A stretch of DNA of 9,489 nt, taken from Methanobacterium sp. UBA8. Lineage in GTDB: Archaea; Methanobacteriota; Methanobacteria; Methanobacteriales; Methanobacteriaceae. The position numbers and the translations under genes are program-made. Position 1 is the first letter of the stretch. Each line of letters starts with the position of its first letter. The DNA lies in NCBI GenBank assembly GCA_002509665.1, contig DADN01000285.1:3571-13059 (forward strand), written 5' to 3'. Below, in pieces: positions 1 to 4,636 of this stretch. The notes below the pieces were generated by a model. It worked only from the letters and a program-made list of their open reading frames with translations, was not told where the DNA came from and ran no database searches.

Positions 1-219
1 GAATTAAAAGGAAAAGAAGTTGTGGATGATTCTGGAAATAGAATTGGAAAGATAAGCGACGTAAAACGGAACCCTGAATCTGACAAAGTTGAATCTCTGG
101 TAATTACTGAAGGAGGAGATGCAACCAAAATGGGACTAGGGGATAAAAAAGTGGTATCATACACTAATGTTGACTCCGTGGGAGACAAAATAGTTTTAAG
201 AGGATCTCTTTCCAGATAG
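1..219 (+). CDS. PRC-barrel domain protein, 3' part
   Basis: The frame is open from base 1, so the start codon lies outside the window and 72 residues are visible. It begins ELKGKEVVDDSGNRIGKISD and continues with a strand-rich pattern (KVESLVIT, KKVVSYTNVDSVGDKIVL). This is the usual PRC-barrel form: a 'G+.V.D..G..+G.I.D' opening and an 'I...DV.SVGD.IIL' ending. Archaeal stand-alone PRC-barrel proteins are about 75-90 residues, so probably only a few N-terminal residues are missing. The family is related to the RimM C-terminal domain and photosynthetic reaction centre H subunit; the small archaeal forms have no settled function. A GTG at 22 could be read as a start, but the PRC-barrel homology already covers the residues before it, so I treat it as internal. 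The stop is TAG at 217-219. Confidence 0.85.
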   Translation, partial: ELKGKEVVDDSGNRIGKISDVKRNPESDKVESLVITEGGDATKMGLGDKKVVSYTNVDSVGDKIVLRGSLSR

Positions 220-282
220 CGTATTTAAAGAAGTTAAGTCCTTATATTGCAATACAGCCTAAATAACAGAAGGTGATTAAAA

Positions 283-372
283 ATGGATGATAGAGGGCAA
301 TATTCTATATTATACTGGCTAATAGTTATAATAGTCATTATAATAATACTCAGACTACTTGGAGTCTGGTAA
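283..372 (+). CDS. 29-residue single-pass membrane protein
   Basis: This short frame begins ATG at 283 and encodes MDDRGQYSILYW followed by a strongly hydrophobic run (LIVIIVIIIILRLLGV) ending in W. A near-ideal ribosome binding site, AGGTGAT at 271-277, sits 5 bases before the ATG. That is the main reason to believe the gene is real. The protein would be one transmembrane helix (about residues 9-28) with a short polar, acidic N-terminus. It lies 63 bases after the PRC-barrel stop on the same strand and could share its transcript. I do not recognise a named family. Small hydrophobic proteins of this kind often act as membrane anchors or modulators of larger complexes, but nothing here identifies a partner. 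Confidence 0.6.
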   Translation: MDDRGQYSILYWLIVIIVIIIILRLLGVW

Positions 373-476
373 TTAATAAATTGAGTGTAAATCATAAAAC
401 TAAGCCAGCCAACTATTTTACCATTATCCAACTAGTTTAACCGCTAACTTATGAACCTTAAATTACTCATCATTTC

Positions 477-483
477 TTTTTTT
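477..483 (+). terminator. possible T-tract terminator
   Basis: A run of seven T (477-483), preceded by a CATTTC stretch, lies about 105 bases after the small membrane protein gene. Archaeal termination often needs only a U-rich tract. This is the first clear T run downstream of 283-372 on the plus strand. The assignment is weak because the distance is long. Confidence 0.25.
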
Positions 484-498
484 ACCACAGGTATGATC

Positions 499-549
499 TA
501 AACTCATATAAATTTCCCACTTAATGGTTTATGATGCGGCATGAGTTTA
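499..549. repeat. inverted repeat TAAACTCAT / ATGAGTTTA
   Basis: Perfect 9-base arms at 499-507 and 541-549 are separated by 33 bases. An inner ATAAA (508-512) and TTTAT (528-532) could extend the stem. It lies in the gap before the ZIP-like gene and upstream of its TATA box. It may be a structured RNA element of an upstream transcript or a spaced protein-binding site; the sequence does not decide between them. Confidence 0.35.
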
Positions 550-556
550 AGATTTC

Positions 557-589
557 TAACCAGTTATCCTGTGAACTGATATCTGGTTA
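557..589. promoter_or_regulatory. hairpin or operator-like inverted repeat upstream of the ZIP-like gene
   Basis: The arms TAACCAGTTATC (557-568) and GATATCTGGTTA (578-589) are complementary over 12 positions with one mismatch, around a 9-base centre (569-577). It sits about 20 bases before the TATA-like region at 610-625. That is a plausible place for an activator or repressor site. No T run follows on the plus strand, so it does not look like a terminator for an upstream gene. Confidence 0.4.
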
Positions 590-609
590 AAAAAGGAATA
601 AATGAATCC

Positions 610-625
610 ATATAATGTATAAATA
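610..625 (+). promoter_or_regulatory. TATA region of the ZIP-like gene
   Basis: Two overlapping TATA-like stretches, CATATAATG (610-617) and TATAAATA (618-625), lie 17-32 bases before the ATG at 642. Archaeal TATA boxes sit about 26 bases before the transcript start, so the message would be leaderless or have a very short leader. No good ribosome binding site precedes the ATG, which fits. Confidence 0.5.
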
Positions 626-641
626 ACTGGAAGTATTGTTT

Positions 642-1424
642 ATGACTTCAGAATTACAGATAGTTTTACTGGCATTAATTGTAGCACTGGTTTTCGTATT
701 TGTCCACTTGAGTTCACCCAAAATTTACGGGTTTTCAAAACGTTATAAAAAGAAAATACTATCTTTTTCTGGAGGAGTAGCTTCAGCATATGTATTTTTA
801 GATTTATTACCCCTAATTGAAAATGCAGACCCACATCTCCATGCTATTCTTGGTAACAGCCCACTAATAATGATATTTCTGGAAAAGGCAATTTTTGGAG
901 TGGCATTTATTGGATTTTTAGTGTTCTTTGTACTGGAATATCTTGCATTAAAATCAAGGGGTTACAAAGCCCAACAAACAACCAAATCATTAAAAGAAAC
1001 AAATGCTTCTAGAAACGTGTTTTTTCTCCATATAATTTTAACTGCAGTTGTGAGCCTGATAATATGTTATTCCCTAAGATTTGAGATTTTAACAACCGGC
1101 TGGGGGATTGTAATTTATACAATAGCGCTTTCACTCCACTTTTTTATTTCAGACAGGTCTATGGAAGAACACTATGGTACACTTTACGTAAAATATGGGC
1201 GTTATTTACTGGCACTGATGCCAATATTGGGATGGTCTTTATCAATATTATTTCCAGAACGGACATCAGAGGCTTATGTACTGCTAGCATTTATTGCAGG
1301 TGCAGTTTTATTTAATGTAATTAAAGATGAAGTACCCAACTCAGGAACAGGTAAACCTCTATCCTTTTTTACAGGAGCTTTATTATATTCTGGGCTTATT
1401 TTAATTTTACCGTGGATCCACTAG
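642..1424 (+). CDS. ZIP-like multi-pass membrane protein
   Basis: This is a 260-residue, very hydrophobic protein with about seven or eight membrane segments (roughly residues 5-23, 40-58, 74-101, 127-145, 152-169, 187-204, 210-228 and 239-257). The layout recalls ZIP (zinc/iron-regulated) metal permeases. 'GGVASAYVFLDLLPLIE' (44-60) resembles ZIP helix 2. 'FIAGAVLFNVIKDEVP' (217-232) resembles helix 7. A hydrophilic loop separates helices 3 and 4. The classical ZIP metal motifs, HN..DG in helix 4 and HE.PH in helix 5, are not present. The helix-4 region instead reads LHFFISDRSMEEHY (165-178), so metal transport cannot be assumed. I chose ATG at 642 over the in-frame TTG at 636 because of the start codon and the TATA spacing. 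The gene is apparently transcribed alone. ZIP-like membership is my inference from pattern. Confidence 0.7.
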   Translation: MTSELQIVLLALIVALVFVFVHLSSPKIYGFSKRYKKKILSFSGGVASAYVFLDLLPLIENADPHLHAILGNSPLIMIFLEKAIFGVAFIGFLVFFVLEYLALKSRGYKAQQTTKSLKETNASRNVFFLHIILTAVVSLIICYSLRFEILTTGWGIVIYTIALSLHFFISDRSMEEHYGTLYVKYGRYLLALMPILGWSLSILFPERTSEAYVLLAFIAGAVLFNVIKDEVPNSGTGKPLSFFTGALLYSGLILILPWIH

Positions 1425-1444
1425 AAATCCATTAAATTATTTTA

Positions 1445-1454
1445 AAAAAAAAAG
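1445..1454 (-). terminator. poly-T terminator of the DUF2795 gene
   Basis: A run of ten A on the plus strand is a run of ten T on the minus strand, 17 bases past the stop of the minus-strand gene that ends at 1471. A long U tract is sufficient for archaeal termination. The plus-strand gene ending at 1424 converges on the same 46-base gap. Confidence 0.6.
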
Positions 1455-1470
1455 AAATTATTAAATAAAA

Positions 1471-1920
1471 TTACATTCCTCTTCTTTCTTCACCCCATGC
1501 CTTAGCTACGTCTGTAGGCGACTTGAATTTGTCTTCAGGTAAATTTTCTATAGCCTGTAGAACATTTTGACTTGCATTATTCTTTTTTGCCTGTTGAACT
1601 AGATCCTGTTTATTTGCCGGGAAACTAATGCCTTTTAAGGACTTCTCTATCTCAGAAGTTATTCCTCCACGACGGGTTCCAACACTGCGTGTGGTCTGTT
1701 CACCTCTTTTTTCTTCACCCCACGCTTTGGCTATATCTATTGGAGAGTTAAACCGATCTTCAGGTAAATTCTGTATATCTTTTATAATTTCACGACTTGC
1801 ATGGTTGCTTTTTGCCTGTTGAACTAGATCCTGTTTATTTGCTGGAAAACTAATACCTTTTAAAGACTTCTCTATCTCGGAAGTTATTCCACCACGGCGG
1901 GTTCCACCACGACGTGCCAT
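1471..1920 (-). CDS. tandem DUF2795 domain protein
   Basis: This 149-residue protein consists of two copies of one unit. Residues 6-73 and 81-148 align without gaps at an offset of 75 residues, and 32 residues (6-37 and 81-112) are identical. Each copy has the DUF2795 form: a short helix, 'LKGISFPANKQDLVQQAK', a helix, 'NLPED+F.SP.D.AKAWGEE'. The family is small, helical and widespread in bacteria and archaea, without a known biochemical role; single-domain members are more usual. Each unit is preceded by an arginine/glycine stretch (ARRGGTRRGG at 2-11, GTRRGG at 81-86), a basic linker that could touch nucleic acid. The start is supported by GAGGTGAT at 1926-1933 on the minus strand, 5 bases before the ATG. 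The gene is monocistronic, with a palindrome and TATA box upstream and a T-run terminator downstream. Confidence 0.85.
   Translation of the reverse strand: MARRGGTRRGGITSEIEKSLKGISFPANKQDLVQQAKSNHASREIIKDIQNLPEDRFNSPIDIAKAWGEEKRGEQTTRSVGTRRGGITSEIEKSLKGISFPANKQDLVQQAKKNNASQNVLQAIENLPEDKFKSPTDVAKAWGEERRGM
1477..1905 (-). repeat. 225-base internal duplication in the DUF2795 gene
   Basis: The units at 1905-1702 and 1680-1477 are shifted by exactly 225 bases (75 codons). The best-conserved part (about 1585-1680 against 1810-1905) differs at about seven bases, and none of these changes the protein. The second half of each unit has diverged in protein sequence. This suggests an in-frame tandem duplication with the first half kept under strong selection, or homogenised by gene conversion. 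Confidence 0.8.
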
Positions 1921-1942
1921 GTTATCACCTCTTTTTTAATTG

Positions 1943-1963
1943 GTTATCTTAGGATAAGATAAC
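1943..1963. promoter_or_regulatory. perfect palindrome, likely operator of the DUF2795 gene
   Basis: GTTATCTTA (1943-1951) and TAAGATAAC (1955-1963) are exact inverted copies around a 3-base centre (GGA). The palindrome lies between the ribosome binding site and a TATA-like TTTATACTG on the minus strand (about 1983-1991). This puts it at the expected transcript start. The position suits a repressor operator for a dimeric helix-turn-helix regulator; a leader hairpin is the alternative. Confidence 0.55.
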
Positions 1964-1982
1964 TGCTAAATTACATAATTTA

Positions 1983-1992
1983 CAGTATAAAC
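1983..1992 (-). promoter_or_regulatory. TATA box of the DUF2795 gene
   Basis: On the minus strand the sequence reads GGTTTATACTG. Its centre is about 26 bases before the far edge of the palindrome at 1943-1963. Transcription would then start inside that palindrome, giving a leader of about 40 bases that carries the GAGGTGAT ribosome binding site. Confidence 0.4.
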
Positions 1993-2089
1993 CAGAATTT
2001 CGCACAGATACTTTTAAAAATTCACTTTTCATGTTTGGGTTACACTTTTGAAGTTCATACTTAAAAAATATTATTTTTTTAGAAATAAT

Positions 2090-2130
2090 TAATACTGATT
2101 AAAATCAAACTAATACTGGTCAAAACTTAA
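2090..2130 (+). repeat. two direct repeats of TAATACTG upstream of chaB
   Basis: TAATACTGATTAAAATCAAA (2090-2109) and TAATACTGGTCAAAACTTAA (2111-2130) begin 21 bases apart, two helical turns, and share most bases. They lie directly before the chaB ribosome binding site, so they are in the leader or at the promoter. Direct repeats at two-turn spacing suggest binding of a regulator on one DNA face. No regulator is identified. Confidence 0.35.
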
Positions 2131-2146
2131 AAAATGAGGTTAGTAT

Positions 2147-2395
2147 TTGTCATATAAAAATAAAGGAGATTTACCCGCACAGGTAAAGGAAAATTTACCA
2201 GAACATGCCAAAGAAATTTATTTGAAAGCATTTAACAATGTTTGGGATCAGTATAAAGAATCAAAAGAACGCAGAGGGAACGAATCAAGAGAGCAAACTT
2301 CCCATAAAGTTGCATGGGCTGCAGTAAAAAATGAGCCCTCAAACATTTCATGTTTTGGCCTGCAAAATATTCGATTTTGCGGTTCAAGAAATTGA
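2147..2395 (+). CDS. chaB: ChaB family protein, C-terminus replaced by read-through of an inserted element
   Basis: Residues 1-63 (SYKNKGDLPAQVKENLPEHA, then EIYLKAFNNVWDQYKE, then RRGNESREQTSHKVAWAAVK) match the ChaB family closely. ChaB is a soluble protein of about 76 residues, named for the E. coli chaAB locus (cation transport) and annotated as a putative cation transport regulator; its mechanism is unknown. The start is TTG at 2147, supported by GAGGT at 2136-2140 with 6-base spacing and by the ChaB-like N-terminus. After E63 the family sequence would continue with Y.KG..GKW. Instead the frame enters a hairpin-rich block and reads 19 unrelated residues to a TGA at 2393-2395. The missing C-terminus is found intact at 2565-2603. 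As written, the gene gives an 82-residue hybrid lacking the conserved tail. It could be a pseudogene, or partly functional. Confidence 0.85.
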   Translation: MSYKNKGDLPAQVKENLPEHAKEIYLKAFNNVWDQYKESKERRGNESREQTSHKVAWAAVKNEPSNISCFGLQNIRFCGSRN

Positions 2396-2564
2396 AAATT
2401 TTTACGGTTGAAAATCCCTCAAAATTCTACGAATTTTGGGGCACAAACACTTTGTGTTTGTAAGCTACGATTTTCAAACACCAAAAATCCTCAAAAAATC
2501 TACGATTTTTTGGGAGTTAGAAAAATGTTTTACATTTTTCTAAAATTCTACGAATTTTTGAGCG
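2336..2564. mobile_element. 229-base hairpin mosaic (MITE-like palindromic element) inserted in chaB
   Basis: The boundaries are set by ChaB homology on both sides (E63 codon at 2333-2335, Y codon at 2565-2567). The block contains at least eight hairpins: 2341-2355, 2362-2380, 2383-2396, 2416-2441, 2443-2461, 2488-2515, 2517-2543 (12-base perfect arms) and 2542-2558. Three of them (2420-2438, 2492-2512, 2542-2558) share a TAC triloop closed by C-G and A/T-rich arms. The ends form imperfect inverted repeats: CCCTCAAA at the left, and TTTGAGCG at the right, which is CGCTCAAA reversed. TGAG occurs at both edges (2332-2335 and 2559-2562) and could be a short target duplication. There is no transposase, so it would be a non-autonomous element moved in trans. 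Its spread is unknown from this window. Confidence 0.7.
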
Positions 2565-2603
2565 TATAAAAAGGGGAGCTCCGGAAAATGGGAGAAAAAA
2601 TAG
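2565..2603 (+). pseudogene. chaB: displaced C-terminal codons of chaB
   Basis: Read from TAT at 2565, the sequence encodes YKKGSSGKWEKK followed by TAG at 2601-2603. This matches the ChaB C-terminal pattern (Y.KG.D.KW.K, as in E. coli YAKGDDDKWHKK). Joined to residues 1-63 of the upstream part it gives a 75-residue protein, the normal family length. The segment has no start codon or ribosome binding site and is out of frame with the upstream part, because the intervening block of 229 bases is not a multiple of three. This identifies the block as an insertion rather than a divergent C-terminus. The tail shows no stop or frameshift, which suggests the insertion is recent. Confidence 0.8.
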
Positions 2604-2740
2604 AACATAACAATAAACTCATATTTTTAAATACAGCGAATATTTACCGAATTAATTAAATTATAAAGGATTCAAGCTAACATATTTCATTTTATACTCT
2701 AAAAAACACCCATAATTCTTTAAATGTATTTAATTTTATA

Positions 2741-2753
2741 TTTTAATATATAT
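2741..2753 (+). promoter_or_regulatory. TATA box of the APC permease gene
   Basis: TTTTAATATATAT is centred about 27 bases before the ATG at 2774, the usual archaeal distance to the transcript start. The message would be leaderless or nearly so. The sequence before the ATG (CCCGGAATACTTAAA) has only a poor ribosome binding site, which agrees. Confidence 0.5.
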
Positions 2754-2773
2754 CAATTCCCGGAATACTTAAA

Positions 2774-4132
2774 ATGAGTAAAAAAGGACCTTTAGGACTG
2801 TTATCTATAATTTCAATTGGTATCGGCGGAATGGTAGGAGGAGGTATCTTTGCAGTCTTAGGATTTGCCGTGCAGCTTGCAGGGGGCGGAACCTACGTTG
2901 CATTTGCCTTAGCAGGTATTGTAGCTTTAATTACGTCTTATTCCTACGCAAAATTATCTGTAACCTACCCAAGTCAAGGTGGAACTGTTGAATTTCTTGA
3001 TCAAGCTTTTGGTCCAGGATTAACTACAGGAGGGCTGAATGTACTTCTCTTTTTAAGTTATATCATAATGCTTTCACTTTATTCTTTTGCCTTCGGTAGC
3101 TACCTATCAAGCTTTTTCCCAGCAGAATCACAGATGGTATGGCGACACATCGGTACCACCGGAATCATAATTTTAATGACATTGCTAAACATTATAGGGG
3201 CAAAGGCCGTCGGGAAGGCAGAAGAATGGATCGTTGGGATCAAAATTTCTATTTTGCTGCTTTTTGTACTAACTGGAATATGGAGCGTAAATACTGGCCA
3301 ATTACAACCATCCACATGGGCTCCCTTTATTTCACTCGTTGCAGGTGGAATGATTATTTTTGTAGCTTACGAAGGATTTGAGCTCATAGCAAATGCTGCA
3401 GAAGACGTAAAAGATCCATCAAAAACATTACCACGAGCTTATTATTCTGCTGTGATATTTGTAGTGGCATTATATATTCTTATATCAATTGTAACTGTCG
3501 GGAATTTACCAGTAAACCAGATTGTAGCTGCAAAAGATTATGCCCTTGCAGCGGCGGCACAGCCATTTCTGGGAGTCATTGGATTTACACTTGTGGCAAT
3601 TGCTGCACTCCTTTCAACAGGTTCAGCAATTAACGCTACTCTTTATGGAAATGCAAGAGTTAGCTATATCATCGCTAAAGAAGGAGAGTTACCTGTTGAA
3701 CTAGAAAATAAAATCTGGAACCGCCCTATTGGCGGATTGCTACTTACATCTGCGATTACTTTAGTAATAGCCAATATTTTTGACATATCCAATATTGCCA
3801 CAATGGGGAGTGGAGGTTTCTTAATTATTTTCGCAGCAGTAAACTTATCTAACCTGAAGGTACATGCAAAGACTTCAAGTAACAAATATCTTCCCATTTT
3901 AGGCGCTGCAACATGCTTATTTGCATTGGCTGCACTGATATGGCAAACTGCACTTACATCCCCCTTTAATATTTTAATACTCGCAGTACTGGTAGTATCA
4001 GCCTTTGTTATTGAAATAATATACACTAAATTTACAGGAAAACATGTCAAGCCCATAGTAAAACCTACTGGAAAAATGAAAGATATTAAAAAAGCTGAAG
4101 AAAAATTAGAAAATGAAATCCATGATAATTAA
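2774..4132 (+). CDS. APC-family amino acid permease
   Basis: This is a 452-residue, 12-segment integral membrane protein of the amino acid-polyamine-organocation family. The unwound first helix shows the substrate-binding signature GIGGMVGGGIFAVLG (16-30). 'YPSQGGTVEFLDQAFG' (65-80) is the conserved loop after helix 2. 'YEGFELIANAAEDVKDP' (199-215) marks helix 6 and the following loop. A lysine in helix 5 (K157, in VGIKISIL) falls about where the proton-coupling lysine of the archaeal transporter ApcT (MJ0609) is found, so proton-driven uptake is possible; this alignment is by eye. The C-terminus (about 420-452) is a charged cytoplasmic tail with KKAEEKLENE. The length is normal for the family. 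The substrate cannot be told. No gene is close enough to form an operon. Confidence 0.9.
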   Translation: MSKKGPLGLLSIISIGIGGMVGGGIFAVLGFAVQLAGGGTYVAFALAGIVALITSYSYAKLSVTYPSQGGTVEFLDQAFGPGLTTGGLNVLLFLSYIIMLSLYSFAFGSYLSSFFPAESQMVWRHIGTTGIIILMTLLNIIGAKAVGKAEEWIVGIKISILLLFVLTGIWSVNTGQLQPSTWAPFISLVAGGMIIFVAYEGFELIANAAEDVKDPSKTLPRAYYSAVIFVVALYILISIVTVGNLPVNQIVAAKDYALAAAAQPFLGVIGFTLVAIAALLSTGSAINATLYGNARVSYIIAKEGELPVELENKIWNRPIGGLLLTSAITLVIANIFDISNIATMGSGGFLIIFAAVNLSNLKVHAKTSSNKYLPILGAATCLFALAALIWQTALTSPFNILILAVLVVSAFVIEIIYTKFTGKHVKPIVKPTGKMKDIKKAEEKLENEIHDN

Positions 4133-4217
4133 AGCATTATAAAGTTAAATAGATGTAGATCACTCCATAAAATTGAACTAATAAAAAACTATCCGAAACT
4201 TCAGAATAAACTTAATT

Positions 4218-4230
4218 TAATAAATTTTAA
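4218..4230 (+). promoter_or_regulatory. TATA-like region before the STAS-like gene
   Basis: TAATAAATTTTAA lies 20-32 bases before the ATG at 4250. A moderate ribosome binding site (GTGAGGAT, 4236-4243) is also present, so a short leader is possible. The region is AT-rich throughout, so the exact box is uncertain. Confidence 0.3.
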
Positions 4231-4249
4231 AATCTGTGAGGATTGAAAC

Positions 4250-4606
4250 ATGATTGAAAAAATGAGTGAAAGTGAAGGTAAAGTATTGGGTTTCAAAGCG
4301 ATAGGTACTGTCACTAAAGAAGATTATAAAGTTCTTGTGCCTGAGGTTAAATCTCTTGTAGATAAGGAAGAATCCATTTCAATGCTTCTTGATTTGAGGC
4401 AATTTAAATGGGAAAATATAGAGGCATGGATGGCTGATATCAACTTTGGCCGTGACTACCACGATAAAATAGATAAAATGGCTATCGTGGGAGATAAAAC
4501 CTGGGAAAAATGGATTACAACACTTGCAGAGCCTTTTTATTCCAAAAAAGCACGATTTTTTTATTCAGAAGATATCGATTCTGCTTGGAAATGGCTGAAA
4601 GAATAA
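4250..4606 (+). CDS. SpoIIAA-like STAS domain protein
   Basis: This is a 118-residue soluble protein. It follows the SpoIIAA-like (STAS/SEC14-related) pattern: an N-terminal strand pair (KVLGFKAIGTVTKEDYKVLV, 11-30), a central 'ISMLLDLRQFKWENIEAWMAD' (43-63), then 'KIDKMAIVGDKTWEKWITTL' (73-92), 'ARFFYSEDIDSAWKWLKE' (101-118). 'MAIVGD..WE.W' and the closing 'A..WL' are typical of the family. Members are small cytoplasmic proteins of unknown biochemical role, thought to bind lipids or partner proteins. The ATG at 4250 is preceded by GTGAGGAT with 6-base spacing. A second ATG at 4262 is possible but has no such site. The gene is 117 bases after the permease on the same strand, probably with its own promoter. 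Confidence 0.8.
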   Translation: MIEKMSESEGKVLGFKAIGTVTKEDYKVLVPEVKSLVDKEESISMLLDLRQFKWENIEAWMADINFGRDYHDKIDKMAIVGDKTWEKWITTLAEPFYSKKARFFYSEDIDSAWKWLKE

Positions 4607-4636
4607 ATCCCTGTTCCATGCCACAAAAATCATAGA

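Noticed and set aside
234..431. Minus-strand frame opposite the 29-residue membrane protein
   Set aside because: It has no ribosome binding site, an irregular AT-rich composition, and overlaps a better-supported plus-strand gene.
636..641. TTG at 636 as the start of the ZIP-like protein
   Set aside because: An ATG two codons later fits the promoter spacing equally well and there is no ribosome binding site favouring the TTG.
2332..2562. T4 gene 60-type translational bypass from GAG (2333-2335) to GAG (2560-2562)
   Set aside because: Landing on the second GAG would continue in the wrong frame (CGT ATA AAA); the ChaB tail requires reading from 2565.
2336..2564. CRISPR array or ordinary insertion sequence in the repeat-rich block
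   Set aside because: The repeats are self-complementary hairpins of varying arm sequence without regular spacers, and there is no transposase frame.
3664..4056. 130-residue minus-strand frame within the permease gene
   Set aside because: It is a complement shadow of a clearly conserved APC transporter, with no ribosome binding site or family signature.
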